From the NCBI GenBank assembly GCA_964469265.1, contig CAYXYF010000002.1, positions 81,656 through 145,655 of the forward strand: DNA of 64,000 nucleotides, read 5' to 3'. Positions 35,252 through 43,998 of the stretch are shown piece by piece; within the stretch, counting starts at the first letter, position 1; every line of letters begins with the position of its first letter. The notes beneath the pieces were generated by a model. The model did not search any database. It was not told where the DNA came from and saw nothing but the letters and a program-made list of their open reading frames with translations. Source of the stretch: JAEYZS01 sp964469265 (lineage in GTDB: Bacteria; Bdellovibrionota; Bdellovibrionia; Bdellovibrionales; JAEYZS01). Position numbers and translations under genes: made by a program.

Positions 35252-35941
35252 CTACCTTAAAGATTCAATTGCATCTTTATATGCCTCAACAGAACTCTTA
35301 CCGCCAGTTTTACTTGCACCAAAAATATAGCTGCCAGCGACAAAGGCCGTGGCACCCGCCTCTCGGCAAATTTTGGCAGTTTCACTGTTGATACCACCAT
35401 CGACTTCGATATGAATATCAAGGCCTCGTCTTTCAATTTCTTTTTTTAAAACCGAAATCTTTTCAACCTGATCGGACATGAATTTCTGCCCGCCGAATCC
35501 AGGCTCAACCGTCATAACCAATACCAAATTCACTTCGTCAAGATACGGAAGGATCTCTGAAACAGGTGTTCTTGGTCTTAGTGTAATACCAGGTTTTACG
35601 TTCTGTACGCGAATCGCTTTTAAAACCTCTCGAGGATTATCCGTGGACTCAACATGGATCGTCAGGTAATCACTTCCTGCCTCAATGAACTGATTAATGT
35701 ACTTTTCAGGCTTTTCAATCATAAGGTGAACATCAAGAGGGATTTTTGCTGACCGCTTGATTGCTTTTACAACGACCGGACCGATCGTAATATTATCTAC
35801 AAAGTGTCCATCCATGACGTCCACATGGAGCCAATCTGCGTTGGCCTCAGTAACGGCCTGGATTTCGTTCTGCAAATTTGCAAAGTCACAAGATAGTAAA
35901 CTCGGTGCTATTATGCTTTTCTTTTCTGATTTAGGCGCCAA
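35252..35941 (-). CDS. rpe: Ribulose-phosphate 3-epimerase
   Basis: A 229-residue TIM-barrel enzyme of the pentose phosphate pathway that interconverts ribulose 5-phosphate and xylulose 5-phosphate. IAPSLLSCDFANL, WLHVDVMDGHFVDNITIGP, VLVMTVEPGFGGQKFM and IEVDGGINSETA are diagnostic, with the metal-binding His and Asp residues in place. The start is a TTG (35941) with AGGAG before it, inside the last 11 bp of fmt. Confidence 0.96.
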   Translation of the reverse strand: MAPKSEKKSIIAPSLLSCDFANLQNEIQAVTEANADWLHVDVMDGHFVDNITIGPVVVKAIKRSAKIPLDVHLMIEKPEKYINQFIEAGSDYLTIHVESTDNPREVLKAIRVQNVKPGITLRPRTPVSEILPYLDEVNLVLVMTVEPGFGGQKFMSDQVEKISVLKKEIERRGLDIHIEVDGGINSETAKICREAGATAFVAGSYIFGASKTGGKSSVEAYKDAIESLR

Positions 35942-36878
35942 GCTTTTCTCCTTTTTTTATTTGATGACCTCTAAGGAAATCTTCCACAGCCATCTTAGCC
36001 TTTCCTTCCAGTTGCACTTCAAGAACCCTGACCAATTGATCCGACGTTCCTACACAAAAAGAATCAGACTCAACTTCTATAACTTTTCCTGCATCCGCAG
36101 GAGCGTTTGCAATTCCAGTACTCTTTGCTTTAATAATTTTTAACTTCTTACCATCCCAATGGGTCCACGTTCCTGGCCACATATCAAATGCACGAACTTT
36201 ATTTACTATCGTCTGCGAAGGCTCTGCCCAACTGATCTGCCCTTCTTCTTTTTTGAGTTTTTTTGCAATGGTGACTTCGGACTCATCTTGCTTTTCGCCA
36301 GTGAGATTCCCTCGGATATAATCCATAAGTTCTATTTCCAAAAGTTCAGACGATAACACCTTTAATTTCTCATACACTCTTGAGGCAGTATCCTCTTCAG
36401 CCAGGGGTATTTTTCGCACTCCTAACACGGGACCTGCATCGAGTGCCTTTACAACAATTTGAAGGGCAACCCCAGTTTCGATATCCCCTGCTTCAATTGC
36501 GCGTTGAATGGGCGCTGCACCTCTCCATCGCGGAAGCAAACTTCCATGAATGTTCACTGCTCCGTAGGGAAATAGACTTAAAAATTCTTGGGAGACAATT
36601 TGTCCAAAAGCAATCACAACCGCAACGTCGGCCTTTAGAGTTTTTAAATGATCAATAAACTCTGGCGTATTCACGCTCTCAGTGTTCACAACCTTAAGGC
36701 CCAGCTCAAGGGCTGCTTCTTTCACGGGGGTTGGTTGGATCTGCATTTTACGCCCACTAGGACGGTCGGGCTGAGTAATAACCTCAACAATATGATAATG
36801 CTCATCGCTTGCCATGCTTTTTAAGGGACCGACTGCAAAATCTGGAGTTCCTAAGAAAACAACTCGTACCTTACTCAT
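35931..36878 (-). CDS. fmt: Methionyl-tRNA formyltransferase
   Basis: A 315-residue enzyme that formylates initiator Met-tRNA using 10-formyl-THF. The N-terminal Rossmann part has VVFLGTPDFAVGPLKSM and the active-site segment NIHGSLLPRWRGAAPIQRAIEAGD (Asn, His and downstream Asp). The C-terminal OB-like tRNA-binding domain follows (AFDMWPGTWTHWDGKKLKI). It pairs with def, encoded 52 bp upstream on the same strand; the two gene products add and remove the formyl group. Its end overlaps rpe by 11 bp. Confidence 0.97.
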   Translation of the reverse strand: MSKVRVVFLGTPDFAVGPLKSMASDEHYHIVEVITQPDRPSGRKMQIQPTPVKEAALELGLKVVNTESVNTPEFIDHLKTLKADVAVVIAFGQIVSQEFLSLFPYGAVNIHGSLLPRWRGAAPIQRAIEAGDIETGVALQIVVKALDAGPVLGVRKIPLAEEDTASRVYEKLKVLSSELLEIELMDYIRGNLTGEKQDESEVTIAKKLKKEEGQISWAEPSQTIVNKVRAFDMWPGTWTHWDGKKLKIIKAKSTGIANAPADAGKVIEVESDSFCVGTSDQLVRVLEVQLEGKAKMAVEDFLRGHQIKKGEKLGA

Positions 36879-36930
36879 GGGCCTAAGGTATCAGCTTCTC
36901 TTTCTTTTTTGCAAAGGTTTAAATCTAGAA

Positions 36931-37500
36931 TTATAAAGGTGCTTTTTCAGTCTCAACTTCGTATCCAAACTTTTTAATGCGGTCTTTAATGCGATTGGAT
37001 TTTAAGAAACTCAACCGATCGATAAAAAGCTTACCATCAAGATGATCAATTTCATGCTGGATACAAATCGCTAAAAGCCCATCCGTCTTGATTTCAACTT
37101 TTTCACCCTTGGTGTTGATATATTCGGCTTCAATGTACTCAGCTCGCTCGACGTTTTCCACGTAGCCTGGAACACTAAGGCAGCCTTCTCCGTAGACGGT
37201 TTTTCCTTTTTTAAACTTAATTTCTGGATTAATCAGAACTAGCGGATATTCGACAGCTTTTTCAAGCTCAGTCATACCTTCTTCGACTGGATTTCCGTCA
37301 TCATCATGGGGTCGAGTATCGATGACAATCAGCCGCTCAAGACGGCCTACCTGAGGAGCCGCCAGGCCCACTCCATTGGAATGGTACATGGTCTCAAGCA
37401 TGTGCTTTGAGTATTCAACAAGCTCCTCTTTTACCTCTTTTACTGGCACGGAGATCTCGCGTAATTTTGGATTTGGATAAGTCAAAATTTCTAATAACAT
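36931..37500 (-). CDS. def: Peptide deformylase
   Basis: A 189-residue metallo-hydrolase that removes the N-formyl group from new proteins. All three motifs are present: GVGLAAPQVG, EGCLSVPG (metal Cys) and QHEIDHLDGKLFIDRL (HExxH with both metal His). A 20-residue C-terminal basic extension (FLKSNRIKDRIKKFG) is common in this group. It lies 17 bp downstream of the LptG-like gene and upstream of fmt. Confidence 0.97.
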   Translation of the reverse strand: MLLEILTYPNPKLREISVPVKEVKEELVEYSKHMLETMYHSNGVGLAAPQVGRLERLIVIDTRPHDDDGNPVEEGMTELEKAVEYPLVLINPEIKFKKGKTVYGEGCLSVPGYVENVERAEYIEAEYINTKGEKVEIKTDGLLAICIQHEIDHLDGKLFIDRLSFLKSNRIKDRIKKFGYEVETEKAPL

Positions 37501-37517
37501 ATACTGATTTTAACGCA

Positions 37518-38597
37518 TTATTTCTTAAGTCGCAAGAGGAAGAAAGTCGATAGGGAAAGCATGAAAATATTAGGCAGCCACGCACTCAAAATAGGAGACA
37601 AATAGCCGTGTCGTCCCATGGTTAATCCTATGCTAAATAGTGACCAATACCCAAATGCAAGTCCTAGGCATACTCCCACACTCATCATCCGTGAGCCCGC
37701 ACGTGGATTAAAGACGCTAAATGGAATACCGATAAATGACATCACAAATGCAGCCAACGCATACCCGAATTTTGAGTGCAAATCGACCTCGTATCGCAAG
37801 GTATTTAAACCAGCTTCTTTATTCTTTTTTATGTACTGTTTTAGCTCCCGAATGGAGACGACCTCTGAGAACTTTGAAGATTCTTGAATCTCTCCGATTT
37901 CATCATCAATTAAGATCGATTTTTCCTCAAAGGACTGATTCATAGGGAAACTTGTGTCTCCAGTAAAGAGCGTCACCGCACCATCATAGAGCTTCCATTC
38001 CCCCGTCGTAAGCTTGGCTGTTCTTGCTGTAACAGTTTGGACTAAGTTCCATTTGTCGTCGAAGTAATAAAACGAAAGGCCTTGTGCTGTTTGAGAGTCA
38101 GCCTCGAAGGTTTTAATATTAAAAAGCATGTTGTTTTGTCTGTACCAGATTTTGGCGTTCTTCACTGCGGAATACATTCCAGGACGATCTTTAATCTCTA
38201 CAAACCACGTATAGTTTTTCTTTTTGTTAGTGATGGGCAGAATACGGTCACTCATCCAAAAAGACATTACGGTTACTGCAGAGACGATAATAAGGATTGG
38301 CGCACTGACCCTAGCTAAACTATTTCCAATACTAAAAAGCGCTACGAGTTCGCTGTTTCTATTGAGCCCGCCTAAAGTAAAAAGGGTTGCAATCAAACAA
38401 GCTGCAGGCAAAAGCTGATAAATAACGGCGGGAGTGGAGTAAAGATAAAACTTCACCATGTTAATGAAAGGAGTTTGTACTCCCACAAAGTTCGATAAAG
38501 CGTCGATAGTTAAAAAAAGGCTCACCAATACGACAATGCTTCCGAGGAAGTATCCCAAAAAAAGCTTCGCAATATATTTGTCGATAATATCTAACAC
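37518..38597 (-). CDS. LptF/LptG-family lipopolysaccharide export permease
   Basis: A 359-residue inner-membrane protein of the YjgP/YjgQ family. It has membrane helices at about 8-35, 50-80 and 98-120, a large periplasmic beta-jellyroll region (about 125-265), and three C-terminal helices (about 270-355) with FGYALAAFVMSFIGIPFSVFNPRAG, a family hallmark. It would pass LPS from the ATPase to the periplasmic bridge. I cannot choose between LptF and LptG; no second copy or lptB is adjacent. It is the first gene of the reverse-strand run that leads into def, fmt, rpe and hut. Confidence 0.87.
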   Translation of the reverse strand: MLDIIDKYIAKLFLGYFLGSIVVLVSLFLTIDALSNFVGVQTPFINMVKFYLYSTPAVIYQLLPAACLIATLFTLGGLNRNSELVALFSIGNSLARVSAPILIIVSAVTVMSFWMSDRILPITNKKKNYTWFVEIKDRPGMYSAVKNAKIWYRQNNMLFNIKTFEADSQTAQGLSFYYFDDKWNLVQTVTARTAKLTTGEWKLYDGAVTLFTGDTSFPMNQSFEEKSILIDDEIGEIQESSKFSEVVSIRELKQYIKKNKEAGLNTLRYEVDLHSKFGYALAAFVMSFIGIPFSVFNPRAGSRMMSVGVCLGLAFGYWSLFSIGLTMGRHGYLSPILSAWLPNIFMLSLSTFFLLRLKK

Positions 38598-38662
38598 GGA
38601 TTAATAATATACTTAAAGCCTCGTATTTTCGAATCTTTTTTTGGTTAAACTCGACTTGGCTG

Positions 38663-38691
38663 TTGACTCTGTTTTTTAAAAATCGTTTACT
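38663..38691 (+). promoter_or_regulatory. Candidate promoter with near-leaderless start
   Basis: TTGACT (38663-38668), a 17-bp spacer and TTTACT (38686-38691) form a plausible sigma-70-like promoter. Transcription would begin near 38698, only about 3 nt before the ATG at 38701, which has no SD. The response regulator mRNA may therefore be leaderless. Confidence 0.35.
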
Positions 38692-38700
38692 TTGGTATAT

Positions 38701-39693
38701 ATGGCTTTACGCGTCTTATTGGCAGATAATAGCGAAACAATCAAAAAAGTAATCCAATTGACTCTTAAGGATTTCGATATTGATTTAAGAGTAGTCACAT
38801 TGGGTGTCGATGTCTTAGACGTGGCTCTTCAATTCAAACCAGATATTATTTTCGTAGACATTTTGCTACAAAAAAAGAACGGCTACGAAGTCTCAAAAGA
38901 AATCAAAAATAATGTAAATCTCAAAGACACTCCAGTTGTTCTGATGTGGAGCGGATTCATGGAGCTTGATGAGCCTAAGGCCAAGGAGTCCCTAGCCGAT
39001 GATAGAATTGAAAAGCCATTTGATGCCGAAACATTAAAAAATCTTGTTACTCAACTGGTGAAAAAGTCTGATGAGCCAGCTGGGAGCATCGAAGACTTTT
39101 TAGAAATGCCATCAACGCCGAAAGAACCTACTCCAAAAGCGGGCAAAAACGATGATCCACTAGCTTCATTAGAAAAGCTGGACAAAGAGTCCGAAAAATT
39201 TAAACCGATTGAGCTTCCCGATCTCACCGAAGGATTGGACCAAGAAGATGATTCCAAACAAGAGCCTGCAGATGAGTTTGAAATGCAGCCCCTCGATAAA
39301 ACAACGGGCTTTGGGTACCGTGAAACAGAACAAACTAAATCATTTATTTTAGATTTACCAGAAGATACAAACGTCGACGCCATTCCACTTGATGTTGAGA
39401 ATGTTGAAAATGTCGAGGACATGAGCTTCCTTCTTAATCCTGAAACTGCCGCAAACTTTCAAATGCCAGGGAAAGAAGCTCCCTCTAAGGAAGTCACCGC
39501 CCCTTCAGAGAAGCCACCTGAAATTCCAAGTGCACCACCTGTTCCTTCAGAAAACGACATTGAAAAGATGGTCCGCGAAGAGGTACGAGAAGTTTTAGAA
39601 AAGGTCGCATGGCAAGTCATTCCAGAGCTCGCCGCAGAGATTATCCGAAAAGAACTTGATCGCCTCCTGCAAGAAAACGAACCTAAACCGTGA
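38701..39693 (+). CDS. Response regulator with disordered linker and C-terminal helix module
   Basis: A 330-residue protein. Residues about 1-120 form a receiver domain (VLLADNSETIKKVI, phospho-acceptor in IIFVDILLQKKNGYEV, KPFDAETLKNLV). Residues about 125-285 are Pro/Glu/Asp-rich and probably disordered. The last 45 residues form a charged helix, EKMVREEVREVLEKVAWQVIPELAAEIIRKELDRL. This tail also occurs in receiver proteins of delta-proteobacteria-type lineages. No DNA-binding domain is present. It lacks a visible SD. It overlaps nadC by 4 bp (39690-39693), so the two are co-translated. Confidence 0.82.
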   Translation: MALRVLLADNSETIKKVIQLTLKDFDIDLRVVTLGVDVLDVALQFKPDIIFVDILLQKKNGYEVSKEIKNNVNLKDTPVVLMWSGFMELDEPKAKESLADDRIEKPFDAETLKNLVTQLVKKSDEPAGSIEDFLEMPSTPKEPTPKAGKNDDPLASLEKLDKESEKFKPIELPDLTEGLDQEDDSKQEPADEFEMQPLDKTTGFGYRETEQTKSFILDLPEDTNVDAIPLDVENVENVEDMSFLLNPETAANFQMPGKEAPSKEVTAPSEKPPEIPSAPPVPSENDIEKMVREEVREVLEKVAWQVIPELAAEIIRKELDRLLQENEPKP

Positions 39694-40514
39694 AAACATC
39701 CGAGCTAATTAAATACGCTTTCATTGAAGACATACCCGATCAGGACTGCACCACAGAGTCCTTGGCAGTAAAAAGCTATCCTGGATCTGCAAAACTTATT
39801 GCAAAAAGCGATTTAGTTTTATCAGGAAGAAAACTTTTTGAAGAATGCATTCAGTATCTTGAGCCCCATGTGCAGATAAAGTGGCTATTTGAAGACGGAC
39901 AAGTCGTTTTAGCGACACAAACAATCTGCACATTAAAAGGAAACTTAGTAGAGATCATTAAAGCCGAGCGGGTCGCCTTAAACTTTTTAGGAAGACTATC
40001 AGGCATTGCTACACTCACAAAACGATTTGCAAACGAAGTTCGAGGAACAAATACAAAAATTTTAGATACACGTAAAACCACTCCGCTTCTCAGAGAGTTA
40101 GAAAAAAAAGCGGTCGTTGATGGTGGAGGCGTGAATCACCGACGCGATCTTTCAGAACAAGTTATGATTAAAGAAAACCACGTAAGGCTTGCTCAAACCT
40201 TAGATCAAGCCATTGATCAAGTTCGCTCCCAGACAAAAAAATTTATGACAGTAGAGGCTCATACTCTAGATGACGTCAAAGTCTGCTGTGAAAAACGGGT
40301 CAACAGAATCCTACTTGATAATATGGATATCGATACTTTAAAAGAAGCTTTAAAAATTATTCCAGACGACATTGAAACCGAAGCTTCTGGAAATATGGCT
40401 TTAGACCGAGTCAAATCTGTTGCAGAAACTGGTGTTAATTATATCAGCGTGGGAGCGCTTACGCACTCGGCTCCCGTTGCTGATATAAGCATGATATTTG
40501 ATTGGAAATCCTAA
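39690..40514 (+). CDS. nadC: Nicotinate-nucleotide pyrophosphorylase (carboxylating)
   Basis: A 274-residue quinolinate phosphoribosyltransferase that makes nicotinate mononucleotide from quinolinate and PRPP in NAD synthesis. Conserved parts include ERVALNFLGRLSGIATLT, ILDTRKTTPLLRELEKKAVVDGGGVNHRRDLS and IKENH. The C-terminal barrel end, EASGNMALDRVKSVAETGVNYISVGALTHS, is typical. It starts at a GTG overlapping the regulator's stop. No nadA or nadB is nearby. Confidence 0.95.
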   Translation: MKTSELIKYAFIEDIPDQDCTTESLAVKSYPGSAKLIAKSDLVLSGRKLFEECIQYLEPHVQIKWLFEDGQVVLATQTICTLKGNLVEIIKAERVALNFLGRLSGIATLTKRFANEVRGTNTKILDTRKTTPLLRELEKKAVVDGGGVNHRRDLSEQVMIKENHVRLAQTLDQAIDQVRSQTKKFMTVEAHTLDDVKVCCEKRVNRILLDNMDIDTLKEALKIIPDDIETEASGNMALDRVKSVAETGVNYISVGALTHSAPVADISMIFDWKS

Positions 40515-41917
40515 ACAAGATTTTTTGTGTTTGCCAAAATATCCGTTATGCACGCAGTGAGTTTCTTTGCATATTCCACATGAATAAACTCGTTGGGTCC
40601 GTGGGCATTAGAATTTGGTCCCAACACGCCTGTAATCACAAACTGGGCTTTTGGAAATTTTTCTCCCAACATTCCCATAAATGGAATTGACCCACCTTCA
40701 CCAATGGCAAGGGCTTCTTTTCCATAGTACTTTTGAGAAGCATCGCTGATTAGTTTTTCTAAACGAGGGTCCATTTCTGGAGCATTCCATCCAGCCGCAG
40801 CGTCTTCGATGTGGTATTCCACCTTCGCGTTGTACGGAGGATTTGTCTCAAGAAGCGTTTTTAATGTTTGTGCAGCTTTTTTTGCATCTAAGGTTGGTGG
40901 CACTCTTAAAGAGAGTTTTAATTTAGTTTTTGGACGAAGCACATTTCCTGCCGTTTGTATGGAAGGAACTCCCTCCATTCCAATAACCGAAAGTGCTGCA
41001 CGCCAAGTTTTGTTAAGCAATAACTCCTTTGGAGAAGTTTCCACTGGAGTTGCATTACCAACAAATGGAAACTTTTTATAAATCATTTCATTTAACGCAG
41101 AAGATGTTTTTTCCGCCTGTGTAAGTCTGTCTTTTGGAATCTCAACCTGAAATTCTTTAGGTACGATTTTTCCACTATCAACATCTTCAAGACGATCCAA
41201 AATATTCCGCGCTATTCTAAATGATGATGGAACAACGCCGCTAGCGTCACCAGAGTGAACCCCCTCACTTAAGATCTCAACACTGAGAGTTCCATTGATT
41301 AAACCTCGAAGCGAAGTTGTCGTCCAAAATTGTTCGTAGTTTCCTGCGCCTGAATCTAAGCAAATAATTAAATTTGGTGTGCCAAACTTTGCTGAGTAGT
41401 TTTCAAAATAAAATGGTAGATCTGTTGATCCACTTTCTTCAGACAATTCAATCGCAACTTTAATATTTGGTCTTTGCGCTTTTTGTTCAAGCAAGTGTTC
41501 GATGGCACAGATAGATGCAAAAACAGCGTACCCATCATCTGCACCGCCTCTTCCATAAAGTTTATCGCCTTTTCTGACAGCTTTCCAAGGACCAAGGTCG
41601 TCAGCCCATCCGACCATTTCTGGTTGTTTATCAAGATGGCCATACATCAACACATCATACTGTACGTCGCCCGCGAGCTCTAAAAGTAAAAGCGGAGTTC
41701 GCCCGTCGACTTCAATAATTTCCTTTTTAAGATTAGGAACTTTTCGCTCATCGATCCAACGGTCCACGAGCTTTAAAGCTTTATCAATAAACCCGTTCTT
41801 TTTCCAATCGGGATCGAAGGCTGGGGATTTTGCTGGGATTTCAATATACTCTGAAAGAGTTGGAATAATTTTTTTCTCCCAGTACTGATCAATCGAATTT
41901 AAAGTTGAATTTTCCAT
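40511..41917 (-). CDS. M20-family metallopeptidase/dipeptidase
   Basis: A 468-residue cytosolic enzyme of the M20 (ArgE/DapE/CNDP-like) family. The first metal site is in VLMYGHLDKQPEM (His and Asp), the second in YGRGGADDGYA. The catalytic Glu region is IELSEESGSTD. The dimerisation (lid) insert and the C-terminal EGGSIPFMGMLGEKFPKAQ and HGPNEFIHVEYA complete the fold. Length and motifs resemble bacterial cytosolic dipeptidases. The frame extends to 42109, but the ATG at 41917 has AAGGAA before it. It is divergent from birA; the 125-bp intergenic region (41918-42042) must hold both promoters. Confidence 0.9.
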   Translation of the reverse strand: MENSTLNSIDQYWEKKIIPTLSEYIEIPAKSPAFDPDWKKNGFIDKALKLVDRWIDERKVPNLKKEIIEVDGRTPLLLLELAGDVQYDVLMYGHLDKQPEMVGWADDLGPWKAVRKGDKLYGRGGADDGYAVFASICAIEHLLEQKAQRPNIKVAIELSEESGSTDLPFYFENYSAKFGTPNLIICLDSGAGNYEQFWTTTSLRGLINGTLSVEILSEGVHSGDASGVVPSSFRIARNILDRLEDVDSGKIVPKEFQVEIPKDRLTQAEKTSSALNEMIYKKFPFVGNATPVETSPKELLLNKTWRAALSVIGMEGVPSIQTAGNVLRPKTKLKLSLRVPPTLDAKKAAQTLKTLLETNPPYNAKVEYHIEDAAAGWNAPEMDPRLEKLISDASQKYYGKEALAIGEGGSIPFMGMLGEKFPKAQFVITGVLGPNSNAHGPNEFIHVEYAKKLTACITDILANTKNLV

Positions 41918-42042
41918 AACATTCCTTACTGTATTTTGTATTTTTACAAAAAAACTATAGAATAGTTGTAGCTGCGGTAGCAAGGTTAAGCGTAAAGTTA
42001 TTAAGTTGCGTTGAGAAATATTCACCGTTAATAGGTTTAAAC

Positions 42043-42771
42043 ATGGACAAATATAGAAATATCGGCAAATGGACAAATGAGTGGGCCACGATTCAAGAGG
42101 ATTTGACACCGCATTATTTTGATACCATCGAGAGCACTAACGCCTTTGCAAAGACGCTACCAGAGTCTGAAAAAAATAGACTTATCATTGCAGATCAACA
42201 AACCGCAGGACGTGGGCGAGGTACCAATACTTGGACTTCGCCAGAGGCTGGTGCTGCGCTGCTGTCTTCTTGGGTTTTTGATTTAAACTTCACTCCACAA
42301 CCCACCTTAAGTCCTCTTGTTGGGCTAAGCATTTACGAGGCCCTATATGAAATACACGGCTTTGGCGAAAGTGATATTAGTTTAAAAGCACCCAACGATA
42401 TTTTAATTAAACAAAAAAAGGTCGCAGGAATTCTTATTGAAGCACAATCTCAAGGAGATAAAACACGGTTGATAATTGGTATCGGCATGAATGTCTTTGC
42501 CTCACCTACTTTAGATACGAGTTCTCATATTGCAAAGTTTAGAAGAGGTGATATTGATTCATGTGCTTGGAATGGATTTTTGATTGAACTATACAAGCGG
42601 TTAAAGCAAGCCGTTGAGATTTCTATTGGTGGTGAGCTAAGCCGTGATGACTGCGCCGTTCTCCTTACTGCACTGAATAAGAACGAAGCTCTTCCTGATA
42701 AGTACGTAAAAGTTTTACCCGATGGGTCTCTTAAACTAAAAGAGAAGACCATTAAGTGGTCTTCTCTTTAA
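42043..42771 (+). CDS. birA: Biotin--[acetyl-CoA-carboxylase] ligase
   Basis: A 242-residue monofunctional enzyme without the N-terminal DNA-binding domain of E. coli BirA. The catalytic part shows TIESTNAFAKTLP, the biotin-binding loop ADQQTAGRGRGTNTW, KAPNDILIKQKKVAGILIEA with the key Lys, and LIIGIGMNV. It adenylates biotin and attaches it to carboxyl carrier protein. Its last codons lie inside the hairpin of a terminator shared with the convergent topoisomerase gene. Confidence 0.92.
   Translation: MDKYRNIGKWTNEWATIQEDLTPHYFDTIESTNAFAKTLPESEKNRLIIADQQTAGRGRGTNTWTSPEAGAALLSSWVFDLNFTPQPTLSPLVGLSIYEALYEIHGFGESDISLKAPNDILIKQKKVAGILIEAQSQGDKTRLIIGIGMNVFASPTLDTSSHIAKFRRGDIDSCAWNGFLIELYKRLKQAVEISIGGELSRDDCAVLLTALNKNEALPDKYVKVLPDGSLKLKEKTIKWSSL
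42739..42769. terminator. Perfect 13-bp hairpin terminator between birA and topoisomerase VI A
   Basis: AAAGAGAAGACCA (42739-42751) pairs perfectly with TGGTCTTCTCTTT (42757-42769), with a 5-nt loop. On the reverse strand the stem is followed by TTTTAGTTT, which suits termination of topoisomerase VI subunit A. On the forward strand it ends in A residues, so termination for birA is less certain. The right arm codes for the last residues of BirA. Confidence 0.7.
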
Positions 42772-42797
42772 AAAAAAGTGCATACCAAGAAAATGCC

Positions 42798-43964
42798 TTA
42801 GATATAAACTCCCTTTTTGATTTTCTCTAGAATGATCTTTTCTGGCATCGTTGGATCCTTCGGAGACACCATAAATAACGACTGCTGCTCGCAACGTCTT
42901 TTATTCTTAATTAACCAGCGTAAGATGTCTGATAAGTTTTTATTCTTTTTGTCTTGGAAGAACGGATCGTTTTGTAAAGCGTCTCGAGCTTTCTTCAAGG
43001 CTCGAACTTCACCTGCATCGTTTTCTCTGACCTCGTAATCGTGAAGATCATACTTTTTAATATCTTCTGGCAAAACACCTAAGAATCTCACATCAGGTGC
43101 TGAGAAATCAGAGTTTCTGATAAGAGATGCGGCAGAACCAGCTTTTAAAGTTCTAAAAATATTTTGCATAGTGTACGCATCCAGATCTCCGAAGAAATAC
43201 ATCGGCACTTTCAATTCATCTTGAATCAGTTTACACCAGCCTCTGACGGCATTACTCGGTACCCCTTGAGCACCAAGAAGAATGCAATTGTTTCGTCTCG
43301 TAAAGCCGTTTGATACCAAAGTATTGGCAGTACCCTCTGATTCAACAATCAAACAAAAATCAATTTTCTTTTTTGCTTTTAGCTTCAGACTCTGAGGTTT
43401 ATTTTTCGGTTGGAAAGGCGATGTTCCAAGAGAACTTAAATCTACAACTGCCTTTGAGCCATCTGGAAGAGTTTCTGTTACAACAAGTTGCTGAGAATAA
43501 GTCTGTCCGCCACGGTCATTGGCAAAACAATTCATTTCTTCTCTATAGACCTCAAACATTTCGCAAATGAAATCAACAATAGAATCACTTTCATTTTGAT
43601 CTTGGAAGTCCAGTGGTTTTAAGTGAGGACTGTGCTTTACCTCACCTTTAGCGATATAATACAACTCCCTTTTAGTATTGACGGCACCTGATTCAATATT
43701 TCTTAGAAGAATCTCTAACATAAATATTGTTCGTGCCATTTTTTGAACAGAGCCCACGTTCAGCTCGGTTCTTACCTTTTTATCTCCCGGTGTGAAGTAA
43801 CCTACCTTGGGATTGTAAAGAGAGTTGTCGAGCGAAGCTTTTGTTGCTTCAAGGACAGGACGTTGCGCTCTTTCAAGATCAAAAAGCATTTTCTCACAGA
43901 TTTCTTTTGAAAGCTTTGGAATATCTTTTCCCGAACCAATTTTTCTTAATCCGCCTCTTGCCAT
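42798..43964 (-). CDS. top6A: DNA topoisomerase VI subunit A (Spo11-like)
   Basis: A 388-residue type IIB topoisomerase cleavage subunit. The 5Y-CAP motif is TKRELYYIAKG (Tyr102/Tyr103; the second Tyr is the counterpart of the nucleophile in Spo11). The Toprim domain has LIVESEG (about 204-210) and the acidic pair FFGDLDAYTM (Asp259, Asp261). It cuts both strands with 5' phosphotyrosine linkage while subunit B binds ATP. It follows subunit B by 34 bp with its own SD (AGGAGAG). Topoisomerase VI is chiefly archaeal and plant; bacterial cases are scattered and suggest an old transfer. Confidence 0.93.
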   Translation of the reverse strand: MARGGLRKIGSGKDIPKLSKEICEKMLFDLERAQRPVLEATKASLDNSLYNPKVGYFTPGDKKVRTELNVGSVQKMARTIFMLEILLRNIESGAVNTKRELYYIAKGEVKHSPHLKPLDFQDQNESDSIVDFICEMFEVYREEMNCFANDRGGQTYSQQLVVTETLPDGSKAVVDLSSLGTSPFQPKNKPQSLKLKAKKKIDFCLIVESEGTANTLVSNGFTRRNNCILLGAQGVPSNAVRGWCKLIQDELKVPMYFFGDLDAYTMQNIFRTLKAGSAASLIRNSDFSAPDVRFLGVLPEDIKKYDLHDYEVRENDAGEVRALKKARDALQNDPFFQDKKNKNLSDILRWLIKNKRRCEQQSLFMVSPKDPTMPEKIILEKIKKGVYI

Positions 43965-43998
43965 AATAAACTCTCCTCACTGAACAGGGCTACGTTCT

